From positions 2,790,001-2,854,000 of the forward strand of contig OX638377.1 of NCBI GenBank assembly GCA_951813615.1: a stretch of DNA of 64,000 nt, in the 5' to 3' direction. The notes beneath the pieces were generated by a model. It was not told the origin of the DNA, did no database searches, and was given only the letters and a program-made list of their open reading frames with translations. This DNA is from an uncultured Latescibacterota bacterium. GTDB taxonomy: Bacteria > Latescibacterota > UBA2968 > UBA8231. The position numbers were made by a program, and so were the translations under genes. Of this stretch, positions 9,729 through 18,258 are shown in pieces. Every line of letters begins with the position of its first letter. Positions within the stretch are counted from its first letter, which is position 1.

Positions 9729-9748
9729 AATTTGACAACTGTCAAATT
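9729..9748. promoter_or_regulatory. Inverted repeat upstream of brnA (likely operator)
   Basis: AATTTGACA-AC-TGTCAAATT has perfect 9-bp arms around a 2-nt spacer. It contains a TTGACA hexamer (9732-9737) and is followed by a TATACA-like hexamer at 9752-9757. BrnA-type antitoxins are ribbon-helix-helix-like repressors of their own promoters, so this is a plausible autoregulatory operator. The hexamer spacing of 14 nt is short for a standard sigma-70 promoter. Confidence 0.5.
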
Positions 9749-9804
9749 GTATATACACTCAGAATCCGCATCTTCAGCCTGCACAAAAAGAGAGGCCCAC
9801 AACT

Positions 9805-10122
9805 ATGTCAAAAGCCAAGCATGACGTCGTCCTCCCGACTCTAGAAGAAGATGCCGCCAGACGCGCTGGCATCGCCGCCGATCCAGACGCGCGAGAACTC
9901 ACCGCTGAAGAGATTGCTCGTATGCGCCCGGCAAATGAGGTCGTCCCTCATATCGTCGAGCGCTATCGGCGCACCCGTGGCAAACAAAAAGCTCCGACTA
10001 AAAAGCACATATCGATTCGTCTTGACGCCGACCTTGCGGATCATTTCCGCAACAGCGGCCCAGGCTGGCAGACGCGGTTGAACGACGCGCTGAGGCGCGC
10101 GGTCTTTGGCGATGCGGAATGA
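9805..10122 (+). CDS. brnA: BrnA-family antitoxin (orphan)
   Basis: 105-aa protein resembling the antitoxin of the BrnT/BrnA type II system. It has an acidic N-terminal half containing ELTAEEIARMRPANEVVP, and a C-terminal DNA-binding part with KKHISIRLDADLADHFRNS and GWQTRLNDALRRAV, the usual BrnA signature. BrnT normally lies immediately upstream and is co-transcribed. Here only 168 bp separate brnA from the 5'-nucleotidase gene, and that space contains no BrnT reading frame. The toxin has therefore been lost, or this antitoxin acts alone. A perfect inverted repeat lies upstream. The sequence around its stop codon resembles that at 21574-21620. Confidence 0.8.
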   Translation: MSKAKHDVVLPTLEEDAARRAGIAADPDARELTAEEIARMRPANEVVPHIVERYRRTRGKQKAPTKKHISIRLDADLADHFRNSGPGWQTRLNDALRRAVFGDAE

Positions 10123-10157
10123 GCGTAACCTTCGCGTCTAGCTCCTTTGCATTGTCT

Positions 10158-11462
10158 TCACGACCCGGCGCGTACAATCCTTACATCGCGTTGCGGGAAC
10201 GGAATTTCGATATCGTTCTCTTTTAGTACATCCCAAATCATAAGAAGCAGATCCGCGCCGACCCGATTTTCCCCATCATCAATCCCGAGTATCCAAAACT
10301 CGACTAGGATGTTGACACCCGAATCACCGAAGCTGCTGATTTCCGCGTCCGGCCGTTCTGCAATGGGCAACTCAGGCCCAGACAGCACCTTCGGGTGACT
10401 GGCAACAACCTCCCTCACGAGCCGTATCATGGTATGGAGATCCGTCTTGTAGGCCACTGAGAATTCGAGTGAGTAGCGCTGTTTGTTGTTGTTATGTGTC
10501 CAGTTGACGAACGGCGATGTAATGAACTGTTCGTTCGGAACAATGATGTCCTTGCCATCAAAGGTCTCCAATGTTGCCGACCGCATATTCAACTCGCGGA
10601 GCGTCCCGGAACGTCCGTCGTCGAACTCAATATAGTCGCCAGGCAAGATCGAGCGGTCAAAGAGAATGATGAGGCCAGATATGAAATTCGCGGCGATCTT
10701 TTGCAAGCCGAACCCAAGGCCGACGCCGAGCGCACCACCAAAGACCGCGAGGGCGGTAAGATCGATGCCCATCACCCCAAGCAGCAACAGGAAGATGCCG
10801 ACATACAGTCCGATCTGGAACAGCTTGATGACCAGCTCACGCGTGCCGACATCCATCGCGTGACGATTGCGGATGGCTTCCTTACCAAACGTGTTTAAGA
10901 TGCTGCCAAGCCAAAACAACACGCCACTAGCAACAACGGTACGCCCAAGCGAAAGCAGCGAAATTTGGATGGTGCCGATATCGAGGGAAATGGCCGCGAG
11001 CCACGCACTGACTTCATCGAGCCAACCGAAGACACGAAGCGTCGCCAAGGGGATCACGAGCCACGTGAACAGAGAGGAGACGAGTGGATTCCCGACGAAA
11101 TTTGAGATGATGCGATAGAGAAACACCACAACTGCGACGCTTTGGGCAATCCGGACTAGCCAACTCTGACCCACCGAGGCGACGCAGACCTCAATAGCAA
11201 CGCCCAACAGCAACACGCTCAGCGCGGGAAAGACTAGATTGCGCGTCCGGTAGAGCATTGTTCGCAGGTAGAGTAGCGGTCCGGCGTTCGGTTCAGCCGC
11301 GAATACTCGGACCCGGCTTCGGATTACTAGGCCGATCAGAAGCGCAACGAGGACTGCGACAATTGTCGCAGCAACCTGCACATCGAGTCCTGGGATTAAT
11401 GTCGAGGCACTGACCGTCCTCCAGAATTGTTGCGCGCTGTCGAGAAACTCTTCGGTGGTCAT
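10158..11462 (-). CDS. MscS family mechanosensitive channel
   Basis: Small-conductance mechanosensitive channel homologue, opening under hypo-osmotic membrane tension. Five to six hydrophobic segments precede the pore-lining helix, recognised from ALAVFGGALGVGLGFGLQKI near residues 240-260. The MscS beta domain follows (ILPGDYIEFDDGRSGTLREL) and then the alpha/beta C-terminal region. At 434 aa it is longer than E. coli MscS (286 aa) because of additional N-terminal helices. The gene lies 120 bp downstream of the RimK cluster on the same strand, close enough to be co-transcribed, though this is not certain. Confidence 0.9.
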   Translation of the reverse strand: MTTEEFLDSAQQFWRTVSASTLIPGLDVQVAATIVAVLVALLIGLVIRSRVRVFAAEPNAGPLLYLRTMLYRTRNLVFPALSVLLLGVAIEVCVASVGQSWLVRIAQSVAVVVFLYRIISNFVGNPLVSSLFTWLVIPLATLRVFGWLDEVSAWLAAISLDIGTIQISLLSLGRTVVASGVLFWLGSILNTFGKEAIRNRHAMDVGTRELVIKLFQIGLYVGIFLLLLGVMGIDLTALAVFGGALGVGLGFGLQKIAANFISGLIILFDRSILPGDYIEFDDGRSGTLRELNMRSATLETFDGKDIIVPNEQFITSPFVNWTHNNNKQRYSLEFSVAYKTDLHTMIRLVREVVASHPKVLSGPELPIAERPDAEISSFGDSGVNILVEFWILGIDDGENRVGADLLLMIWDVLKENDIEIPFPQRDVRIVRAGS

Positions 11463-11582
11463 GTCTTACGAAAACTCCTTCCGTCGCTGAATGTTAAGTG
11501 GCAACACGCACTTATCTCACATGCACAAGCCGACTCCAGTCGGTGAACCAACGTAGTAGTTCAGCGACAGTCCCACTCTGTA

Positions 11583-12659
11583 TCAGACGATTTGCGGCTC
11601 TGTTTTCGCAAGTTCCTCGGTTGCGCCTGATTCGTATTCATCAAGAGGATCAAAGTCGTCGAGTGTGCGAGCCACGATCTGCGTTCCCGTGGTCAACCCA
11701 ATGTTGAAGAGCGCCTCCCCCTCGTGCGCCAAAGGCAGATTGGTGCGGCCGATGATCACGCCATCCACCGGAGCTTCTATCTCGGTTTCTGTCTCGCCCA
11801 GCGGATCGGACACAAGGGCCAATATCTGGCCCGTCTTCACCCGCGCACCTATGGGCTTGATAGCCCGCACGACCCCGCTGCAAGGTGCGCGTACCCACTG
11901 ACTTGAGCGTATGATCAAGGGATCGTGAGCCGGCTTGGCGCTCCTTAGCGGCGGCAACATACCCAGTTCTCGCATCACCCGCATCACCCCCTTGACGCCA
12001 GCGCGGATGGCAGCTTCGTCAAAGCGCAGTGCTTCCCCCGCCTCATAGACGATGACCGGTACGCCGTGCTCGCGGGCCGTCGCACGCAGGCTCCCCTCGG
12101 GGAATCCCGCGTTGATCACGAGGGGCACGCCAAAGGCGCGCGCCATGCGCTCGGCTTCGGCGTCGTCGAGGTTTACGCGAATTTGCGGATAGTTGTCCCG
12201 ATGCACAGCACCCGTATGAAGGTCTATTCCGTGTGTGGAACCCACGACGACCTCATCGAGGAACAGCTTGGCGAGACGGGCTGCGAGAGAGCCTTTGGTC
12301 AGCCCTGGGAAGGAACGGTTGAGGTCCCGGCGGTCCGGCAGATACCGGCTGAGATTGAGAAAGCCCGGGACGTTGATGATCGGCACGGCGATGAGTGCAC
12401 CGCGGAGTCGCTTCAGCGCGCTCAATTTGACGACGCGACGGATGATTTCTACACCGTTGAGCTCGTCGCCATGTACGGCCGCCGACACGAACAACTGCGG
12501 ACCATCTCTGCGGCCGTTGATGACGTGAACCGGCATGGTGAGCGGAACATGGGTTGAGAGATCGACAAGGGGCAGGTCGATTTGGGCCCGCTTACCAGGG
12601 CTAATCTCCGCCCCGTTGATGTGGACGACCTGCGATGGTCTCGGCGCACGAGCTTTCAT
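11583..12659 (-). CDS. Succinylglutamate desuccinylase/aspartoacylase-like protein
   Basis: Zinc-dependent deacylase of the AstE/AspA family (M14-like fold). Zinc ligands are visible in VHGDELNG (His63, Glu66 counted from the ATG at 12659) and in GIDLHTGA further on. The C-terminal third is a biotinyl-lipoyl-like beta domain (GARVKTGQILALVSDPLGET). The start is the ATG at 12659; a TTG directly before it also lies in frame just after the rimK stop. The arrangement zinc protease-rimK-AstE-like is conserved in many bacteria and suggests a shared role with ATP-grasp glutamate ligation, but the substrate is unknown. Confidence 0.85.
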   Translation of the reverse strand: MKARAPRPSQVVHINGAEISPGKRAQIDLPLVDLSTHVPLTMPVHVINGRRDGPQLFVSAAVHGDELNGVEIIRRVVKLSALKRLRGALIAVPIINVPGFLNLSRYLPDRRDLNRSFPGLTKGSLAARLAKLFLDEVVVGSTHGIDLHTGAVHRDNYPQIRVNLDDAEAERMARAFGVPLVINAGFPEGSLRATAREHGVPVIVYEAGEALRFDEAAIRAGVKGVMRVMRELGMLPPLRSAKPAHDPLIIRSSQWVRAPCSGVVRAIKPIGARVKTGQILALVSDPLGETETEIEAPVDGVIIGRTNLPLAHEGEALFNIGLTTGTQIVARTLDDFDPLDEYESGATEELAKTEPQIV

Positions 12660-12662
12660 CAA

Positions 12663-13568
12663 TCAACCCCTGCCGCGAGTCCTGGTCTTCATAGGTTTGG
12701 CATGACTCTCTATAAAAGAAATGATCTGTCCAGCAATATCGAGCCCCGTCGCCTTCTCAATGCCCTCCAGTCCCGGCGATGAATTTACCTCCATGAGCAC
12801 GGGTCCGTGGTTGGAGCGCAAAAGATCGACGCCAGCTACATTGAGCCCCATCACCTTGGCTGCTCGTACGGCGGTCGAGCGCTCCTCGGGGGTGATGCGG
12901 ATCTTCATAGACGAGCCGCCTCGGTGCAGATTGGAACGGAACTCGCCCGGCTCACCTTGGCGCATTATGGCACCGACGACGCGGCTGCCGACGACAAAGG
13001 CGCGAATGTCGGCACCACCCGCTTCCTTGATAAACTCTTGGACCAAGATGTTGATCTTGGCCCCCCGGAATGCCTCAAACACGCTCTTTGCTGACGACAT
13101 GGTATTACTGAGGATGACGCCGATTCCCTGGGTGCCTTCTAGCAGCTTAATAACGACGGGCGGGCCATTCACCATCTTGATCATTTCCTCCGCTTGGCTT
13201 GCCGAATTGGCAAATCCGGTAACCGGCAAGCCAATGCCCTCGCGCGACAAAAGCTGCAATGAGCGCAATTTGTCGCGGGAACGGCCAATGGCCACGGACT
13301 CGTTCAGCGGCCAGACCCCCATCATCTCGAATTGGCGCAGTACCGCAAGGCCGTAAAAGGTAATCGACGCACCAATGCGCGGAATCACGGCGTCATAGCC
13401 TCTAAGGGATTCGCCATGGTACAGTACTTGGGGACGATGCGCCGTGATATTCATGTTGCACTGGATCGTGTTGAGAATATCGATTTCGTGCCCCTTGGCC
13501 TCTGCGGCCTCGACGAGGCGCTTATGGCTGTAGAGATTCGGATTGCGGGCTAGCATGGCAATTTTCAT
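12663..13568 (-). CDS. rimK: RimK-family ATP-grasp ligase
   Basis: ATP-grasp alpha-L-glutamate ligase; E. coli RimK adds glutamates to the C-terminus of ribosomal protein S6 and makes poly-glutamate. The 301-aa length matches the family. Visible signatures are [13 protein letters not shown] and [20 protein letters not shown] in the ATP-grasp core and [19 protein letters not shown] at the Mg2+-binding end. The start is supported by AGAGGA upstream of the ATG. It lies between the retropepsin-like zinc protease gene (27-nt gap) and the AstE-like gene (3-nt gap), the usual RimK neighbourhood. Whether the target here is S6 cannot be told. Confidence 0.93.
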   Translation of the reverse strand: MKIAMLARNPNLYSHKRLVEAAEAKGHEIDILNTIQCNMNITAHRPQVLYHGESLRGYDAVIPRIGASITFYGLAVLRQFEMMGVWPLNESVAIGRSRDKLRSLQLLSREGIGLPVTGFANSASQAEEMIKMVNGPPVVIKLLEGTQGIGVILSNTMSSAKSVFEAFRGAKINILVQEFIKEAGGADIRAFVVGSRVVGAIMRQGEPGEFRSNLHRGGSSMKIRITPEERSTAVRAAKVMGLNVAGVDLLRSNHGPVLMEVNSSPGLEGIEKATGLDIAGQIISFIESHAKPMKTRTRGRG

Positions 13569-13595
13569 AAACGCGTCCTCTTGGTTTGGCAGTGA

Positions 13596-14096
13596 CTAGG
13601 TCTTGGGGGATTTCTTTACTTTCCTACTGGGCTTGCCAGCGCGATATGAGGCGTTCGGATCGACGACTAGGCGACCGCGCATGGCTTCGCGGCCAACGAG
13701 CATGCGGAATCCCATCTGGTCGCGGTTGGTGAGGGTGAGTTCAATCGGCCAAGAGTCAGCGCCAATTGTGAGGCTCGTCGAGATGACGTAGCGCCGCTCT
13801 CGCGTGCCCCCGGAATTGGTCACCCAACGCCGGTCGCAAAGCGGTGCAGAGCAGTACACGACCAAGACGTTGTCGCGTTGCAGAGGATGCACGCAAAAGC
13901 TAACCCAAGGGCATCCATCGACTTCATACGAATTGATGTCCCAAGCATGTAATGCCGATGTCTTCGCGCCCGTATCGAGCTTCGCCTTGATGGCACCGAT
14001 GCCAAGTGCCGGCAGGGACGCCCATTCGCGCCAGCCGCAAATTCGTCTATCCGCAACGGCGGGATGACGTGTTCTCGTCTGCTTCTTCTTAGCCAC
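13596..14096 (-). CDS. ATP-dependent zinc protease (RimK-associated, retropepsin-like)
   Basis: Small protein of the RimB/Zn_protease family with a retropepsin-like fold, genetically linked to RimK. The catalytic-type motif [12 protein letters not shown] occurs at about residues 41-52. The C-terminal half contains [18 protein letters not shown], which is diagnostic for this family. The start codon is GTG at 14096, giving 166 aa with a Lys-rich N-terminus. It is the first gene of the RimK cluster. The protease activity is inferred from the family name; experimental evidence for the family is limited. Confidence 0.85.
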   Translation of the reverse strand: MAKKKQTRTRHPAVADRRICGWREWASLPALGIGAIKAKLDTGAKTSALHAWDINSYEVDGCPWVSFCVHPLQRDNVLVVYCSAPLCDRRWVTNSGGTRERRYVISTSLTIGADSWPIELTLTNRDQMGFRMLVGREAMRGRLVVDPNASYRAGKPSRKVKKSPKT

Positions 14097-14350
14097 GGAC
14101 CAATCTCATCAAACGTCGGAAGTATAGCCTACCTGCCATCTATCTCGGGCCTATTACCCGAACATAGATCGGCGGAGCCCCCCATTCTCCCCTACGTTCC
14201 TCCATACGTATGGGTGGCCCCGCCTCGGCAGAGCCACTCATGTTCCCGTAATATGGGCGACCCTGCCTTGTCCATCAACTTACTCTGTGATGTTACGCAG
14301 CCTTTAGCTGCAGTTCGTAGAGCCACAGTTTAATGGACCCGCTGGGGGCC

Positions 14351-15508
14351 TCATCTCTCTAGGCTCAACCCGAAGATCAGTCGGTCGCGACGAAAGAGAC
14401 CAACCCCTTGGTGGGCAACGTAGAGGTTCACGGGGGGGGCGCCGTCCCTGTGGTCGCGCCGCAGTTGCACGTGGATACCGTAGGATACGTTGAGCACGAG
14501 TTCGGTGCCGTCTTGGTTCAGCAGGCCGAGACCGAACGAGGTAACCGGGCTGATCCAGAACGAGTCGCGCTCAAAGATCCAAGGGAACCGGTATTGAAGG
14601 TTGCCCGATGCCATATAGGTGGGTTTGCCCTGTCCGAAGCCCAAGGCAACTTCGGGGACTATGTTGAACGCGTCGAGGATGTCGCTGGGGCCCCGGTCCC
14701 ACGCAAAGCCAGCGACCCATTGCCAGTGGCGGCTGAACTGGATGGCCGTATAGGGTCGGAGCTCTCGGGATGGGAATCCGAGCGAGGAATCTAGGCTGGT
14801 GTGCCCAAAGACGGGGGCCTCGACGCCAGCGTCGGGCTCGGCTGGCAGCGTATCGGCAACGGCTTTCGTGCGGGCAATCTCGTCGAGTCTCCGCTGCATG
14901 TCGTCGAGGCGGGACTTCAGGCGGGTATCGGCCGCCTCCGTACGGGCAATCTCGTCGAGTCTCCGCTGCATGTCGTCGAGGCGGGACTTCAAGAGTTCCG
15001 CTAGGTGAGTCTCGACCGCCTTGAGGTCGGATTGCGAAACGCCGGTGCCGGATGACGCGGTCGCTGGGCTGCTCAGTGCGTTCACGCGCGCGATCTCGGC
15101 GCGTAGGAGATCGCGGAAGTCGGCCAGCGTCATCACATCTGCTCCAGCGGTCGCCGGCGTGTCCTCCGCCCCATCCGGAAGGTCGTACGCCGGAGTACCA
15201 ATGGGGATCACGATGATGGGGGGAGCGGCACCGGGATTGGATATAATCAGAGGCTCGTCGTTGTCGGGCACCCGGATGACCACCTGCTCCGGGACGAGTC
15301 CGGCTTGGGTACCAGCTTGGAGCCGTGTCTGCCCAGTTCGCTCGTCCTCCGCTGGAACAGCTTCCCCGCGTGCCATCGGCGCGGCGACTGCTCCCCGGCG
15401 GGCGGCCTCGGCACGGCTCGGACGGGTGTCGCCGCCCACGAGGATCTTCAGCCCGACCGACATCTGCCAGTTGTGGGCAAGTTGCCGCGGATCCTTGACG
15501 TCTTGCAA
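14351..15508 (-). CDS. Outer-membrane protein, 3' part of a frameshifted gene (coiled coil plus barrel)
   Basis: Downstream portion of a split gene. It opens only at a TTG (15508), and its first residues (LQDVKDPRQLAHNWQMSVGL) read directly on from the barrel encoded upstream. A Pro/Ala-rich linker follows. Next comes a coiled coil with an exact 24-aa repeat (SRLDDMQRRLDEIART twice), then a C-terminal region of alternating residues ending LIFGLSLER, like a membrane-barrel end strand. It is most likely not an independent protein: inserting one C in the C6 tract at 15513-15518 fuses it to the 15448-16686 frame and gives about 778 aa. Confidence 0.6.
   Translation of the reverse strand: MQDVKDPRQLAHNWQMSVGLKILVGGDTRPSRAEAARRGAVAAPMARGEAVPAEDERTGQTRLQAGTQAGLVPEQVVIRVPDNDEPLIISNPGAAPPIIVIPIGTPAYDLPDGAEDTPATAGADVMTLADFRDLLRAEIARVNALSSPATASSGTGVSQSDLKAVETHLAELLKSRLDDMQRRLDEIARTEAADTRLKSRLDDMQRRLDEIARTKAVADTLPAEPDAGVEAPVFGHTSLDSSLGFPSRELRPYTAIQFSRHWQWVAGFAWDRGPSDILDAFNIVPEVALGFGQGKPTYMASGNLQYRFPWIFERDSFWISPVTSFGLGLLNQDGTELVLNVSYGIHVQLRRDHRDGAPPVNLYVAHQGVGLFRRDRLIFGLSLER
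14871..14991 (-). repeat. 72-bp tandem repeat encoding a coiled-coil segment
   Basis: Two copies start 72 nt apart (14871 and 14943). The first 49 nt of each copy are identical (14871-14919 and 14943-14991). The repeat preserves reading frame and encodes a 24-residue coiled-coil unit. The identity at third codon positions points to recent duplication. Confidence 0.85.
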
Positions 15509-16686
15509 GTCTGGGGGGTATCGCCGAAGCCCGACCCCGCCACGATGTAGTCCCGGGCGGTGGCCGACAGGCGCAAACGCGGGCCGAACCGAAGATCGAG
15601 GCCGCCCCCGAGAACCAACGCCTTGCGATCAGCCGGGACGTCCGCTCCCCCTTCGCTGAAGTCGGGCGCGAATACCATCTTTCCACCGCCGGCCAACAAG
15701 TATGGAGAGGCCGCGGCGTCGCTACTCAGATTGAACTGCGCCTCGCCGCCGTATCCCTCGACTCTCTCCCAAGCATCAAAGTCGTCGCTGACTCCGCGCC
15801 ACCAGAAACCGCGCAGCCCAAGGAAGGGCCCGAGGTCGAAACCCGCGCGGAAGCCCGCGATAGATTGGTGGTTGATGCCTAGGCTGGCGTCGAATGTCTG
15901 TAACCCTCCGAAAGGCTCAAGCGACAGCCGAGAACCCGTGCGCGTCCCGGTCCGGTCCAAGTCCCGCACCTGATTGTAGTCCACCCCTTCCAGCCGTAGC
16001 CCCAGACTCACCCGAACCGCCAAGTTTCGGCGCAGGGCATCCGCATCCGGATCTTCCGAAAACGCCGGGTCGCCTTCGGAAACGGGTACGGCCCGATCCA
16101 GCGGATCTAGGTGGTATCGGCTGCGCTCCAGCATCACCTCCGCCTCGAGCGCGTCCGTCAGGAGGGTCCGGAATCCCAGCCCGTACTTCAATTGGATGCG
16201 CTGAATCTCTTCCCCGGCCGTGGGCCGAAACCGCAGGATACCCCCTCCTCCCATGAGCAGTGGCACGAGGGAGCCGCTTGCGAGCCCGATGGACAATTCG
16301 CTCCCGTAGGAGACGATATCCACCGATTGGTCCGTTAGCGGCTTCCCTTCCTCAGCGGCGAATGGAATAGGGGACAGATTGCTCCAGCGATTATCGCTCC
16401 GCAGGTAGAAACCCGTCAGATCGACGTATCGCCCGAACCCAATGCCGGCTATGCCGCCGAGGAATCGACCATTCTCCAAGCCGAGGGCACCGTCCCACTC
16501 CGTCCAAGTCGCGGCGGGCCGCAGGTAATAGCGGATGCCCTGTGCAGCCACGGACGCCGGAGCTAGAACACAGACGCCTGACAGAAGCACGGCTAGATGC
16601 CAGATGGCCGCTATGGCTGATATCCTTGTGGCTCCCAAGCTCAAGGCCGTGCTCCGTTTATGGGTGTTGAAGTTCGTGTTGTTCAC
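15448..16686 (-). CDS. Outer-membrane barrel protein, 5' part of a frameshifted gene
   Basis: Predicted outer-membrane protein starting at GTG 16686, with an export signal over residues ~15-49 ending around PASVAAQG. The rest alternates hydrophobic and polar residues with many Gly and Arg, as in beta barrels (FGPRLRLSATARDYIVAGSG near the end). The true reading frame is lost at a run of six C (coding strand) encoding GDTPQ. After it, this frame continues for only about 20 unlikely residues (TCKTSRIRGN...), while the overlapping frame continues naturally. No function can be assigned beyond an envelope location. Confidence 0.7.
   Translation of the reverse strand: MNNTNFNTHKRSTALSLGATRISAIAAIWHLAVLLSGVCVLAPASVAAQGIRYYLRPAATWTEWDGALGLENGRFLGGIAGIGFGRYVDLTGFYLRSDNRWSNLSPIPFAAEEGKPLTDQSVDIVSYGSELSIGLASGSLVPLLMGGGGILRFRPTAGEEIQRIQLKYGLGFRTLLTDALEAEVMLERSRYHLDPLDRAVPVSEGDPAFSEDPDADALRRNLAVRVSLGLRLEGVDYNQVRDLDRTGTRTGSRLSLEPFGGLQTFDASLGINHQSIAGFRAGFDLGPFLGLRGFWWRGVSDDFDAWERVEGYGGEAQFNLSSDAAASPYLLAGGGKMVFAPDFSEGGADVPADRKALVLGGGLDLRFGPRLRLSATARDYIVAGSGFGDTPQTCKTSRIRGNLPTTGRCRSG
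15513..15518 (-). other. Frameshift at homopolymer C6/G6
   Basis: The plus strand reads six G here. With seven, the minus-strand frame reads GDTPPDLQDVKDPRQLAHNW without interruption and joins the two outer-membrane reading frames. Either a base-calling or assembly error, a true inactivating mutation, or a contingency (phase-variable) tract would explain it. Confidence 0.75.
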
Positions 16687-16701
16687 GCGCCCCTTGATAT
16701 A

Positions 16702-16810
16702 TAACTGATGTTACGCAGCAGCTCTCTATCTTGTGGTTTATCAAAGCCTATTGACCCAAGATATTGGGGCGAAATTGAGGATTTTCTGGAAAACTGCGTA
16801 ACGTCAGTTA
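16702..16810. mobile_element. Short inverted-repeat element, MITE-like
   Basis: 17-bp arms TAACTGATGTTACGCAG (16702-16718) and CTGCGTAACGTCAGTTA (16794-16810) are inverted repeats with one mismatch and enclose 75 bp without a credible gene. The element interrupts the Abi_C remnant. A lone copy of the arm core, TGATGTTACGCAG, occurs at 14288-14300. This structure suits a miniature element or the ends of an insertion sequence. The IS family and target-site duplication are not identified. Confidence 0.55.
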
Positions 16811-17034
16811 CGGAGTCGAAGAGCTTCGGCAGCGGATCTTTTTTTTTGTCATAAGGGATAGCTAGGTCGTCCAGCACCGCTTTGCAGGTGTCCTCGATCA
16901 GCGCTTTCGCGAGGTCGAACGCGAGTCCGGGGTTGTCGACGCCGGGGTCAACAACCCCGGCTTGCTCTATTCCTTTTATGCGCTGCTCGATATGCGTAAG
17001 GCCCGTTACTCTATATTTGGGCAGCCATTTTCTA
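16811..17034 (-). pseudogene. Abortive-infection (Abi_C-like) gene remnant
   Basis: The minus strand reads openly from the end of the next gene: KWLPKYRVTGLTHIEQRIKG, then a short linker, then AFDLAKALIEDTCKAVLDDL and IPYDKKKDPLPKLFDSV. The AKALIEDTCKAVLDDL stretch is the hallmark of the abortive-infection family C-terminal domain. There is no start codon and the N-terminus is missing. The 3' side is broken by the inverted-repeat element at 16702-16810. The segment also contains a hairpin with 10-bp arms at 16927-16960. It is a decayed phage-defence gene. Confidence 0.6.
16927..16960. repeat. Hairpin with perfect 10-bp arms
   Basis: CCGGGGTTGT (16927-16936) and ACAACCCCGG (16951-16960) are perfect inverted repeats with a 14-nt loop, within the Abi_C-like remnant. 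In the minus-strand frame it encodes a linker with repeated VDPG/VDNPG, so it may simply be an in-frame insertion of a small palindromic repeat. Confidence 0.6.
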
Positions 17035-18192
17035 ACGCAGGCGGTACTCGATCGCCATATTCAGGCCCTGCGTGGGATCCTGGCCGCGCTCTTTGGCGAT
17101 AGAACCGGTGACATTGAGGTTGACCTGATTCTCGATGAAGAAGATGAATCCCGAACGCACCTGATTAACCACTGTTGACTCTACGTCCGGCTCGCTGCGC
17201 GAAGCCGTTAGGATGTTGCTGAGCGTAAAGTCAATGCGGTTGGTCACCTCATACAGATAGTTCAGCGAACTCGACAGCGTAAAGACGTTGCTCCCAAAAT
17301 CGCCGGTGAATGGCGAAGAGTACTGGGCGCTGAAGTCGAACTGGGACTTCCAGCCGACAGGCCGCGAGTAGCGCACTCTTAGAGACAATCCCGGGTCCTG
17401 GCGGGGGGTATCCGAGTCCTTCGTCAACGCTTCGAAGCGGATGCCTGAGCGCACATCCCAGCCGATAAAGCGCTCGTTCACATGTTCTTGGAAGAGCACT
17501 TCATCGACGCGCAACGAGCCAACGGCACCGAATCCTCCATGAACAAAGAGTCCAGACTCGGCGATAACTTGCTCCATAGCTTCGAACCACTTGACCTTGT
17601 AACGGTCGCCAAATTCGGTCTCGAATTCATCCCGACGTTCGATCACCTGCGCGAGCGCGACCAGCGTCTTTTTCGGCAGCGGCCCCTCGATCAATCCCTC
17701 ACTCAGCAGGAATTGCTCAATGCGCACCGCTTGAGCAAGCGGCGTGACGCGAATGAAGCGTCCGTACCCCACGCCCGGTGTAACGTCGATAGTCGGGCGA
17801 TCAAAGTCGCTGTTGCCCGTGACGCGAAGTTCGCCGGAGTAGAAGAGATCACCTTCCGGCTTGAAGTATTTCCTAATTCCTGAACCGGCTACGAAATTGT
17901 AGGAGCCTTCCTGCGTGCCGTCAGCCGTCCGACGTGTCAACCCGACGCCGTTGAAGTTCATATCCCAAGCGTAGGGCAGGGAGTTGTAATAACGCTGGTA
18001 CAACAGCGAAGCCGAGCCGTCGCTAGTTCCGGTGTCGCTGCCGCTGCCTGCGTAGGAGTACGTACCGCCGAGGCGTAGCTGCTGGGCCGTGCTCACTGGA
18101 ACATCGTAGTCCTCGGGAGAGACCGCCCGTAGTTGGGACGGTGCAACCAAGGCGATGGCGAGCAAAGCCAAAATCGTACGCGTGTTTATCAT
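17032..18192 (-). CDS. Outer-membrane barrel protein of unknown function
   Basis: 386-aa exported protein. The signal peptide spans residues 1-~23 (hydrophobic ILALLAIALVAPSQLRA). The mature part is rich in alternating beta strands with aromatic edges (GSGIRKYFKPEGDLFYSGEL, NVFTLSSSLNYLYEVTNRID) and ends in AIEYRLR, compatible with a C-terminal barrel strand. A helical insert (~residues 150-215) interrupts the barrel pattern. It resembles DUF481-like outer-membrane proteins only in general character. The ATG at 18192 is followed directly by the signal sequence. Neighbours are the CmpX-like channel upstream on the same strand and the Abi_C remnant downstream. Confidence 0.7.
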   Translation of the reverse strand: MINTRTILALLAIALVAPSQLRAVSPEDYDVPVSTAQQLRLGGTYSYAGSGSDTGTSDGSASLLYQRYYNSLPYAWDMNFNGVGLTRRTADGTQEGSYNFVAGSGIRKYFKPEGDLFYSGELRVTGNSDFDRPTIDVTPGVGYGRFIRVTPLAQAVRIEQFLLSEGLIEGPLPKKTLVALAQVIERRDEFETEFGDRYKVKWFEAMEQVIAESGLFVHGGFGAVGSLRVDEVLFQEHVNERFIGWDVRSGIRFEALTKDSDTPRQDPGLSLRVRYSRPVGWKSQFDFSAQYSSPFTGDFGSNVFTLSSSLNYLYEVTNRIDFTLSNILTASRSEPDVESTVVNQVRSGFIFFIENQVNLNVTGSIAKERGQDPTQGLNMAIEYRLR

Positions 18193-18258
18193 TGTATTAT
18201 TCCTTGAGTTAGGGGCTGTAGGGTCGATGCCCTACAACCCCACACATAAATGGTGGTG

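Noticed and set aside
14097..14350. Possible RNA gene between the zinc protease and the outer-membrane gene
   Set aside because: No tRNA or other RNA signature and no clear hairpin series was found; only the lone TGATGTTACGCAG end sequence is notable.
16683..16877. 64-codon open frame on the minus strand as an independent small gene
   Set aside because: Its N-terminal part is the continuation of the Abi_C-like remnant and its C-terminal part lies inside the inverted-repeat element, so it is a chance fusion of decayed sequence.
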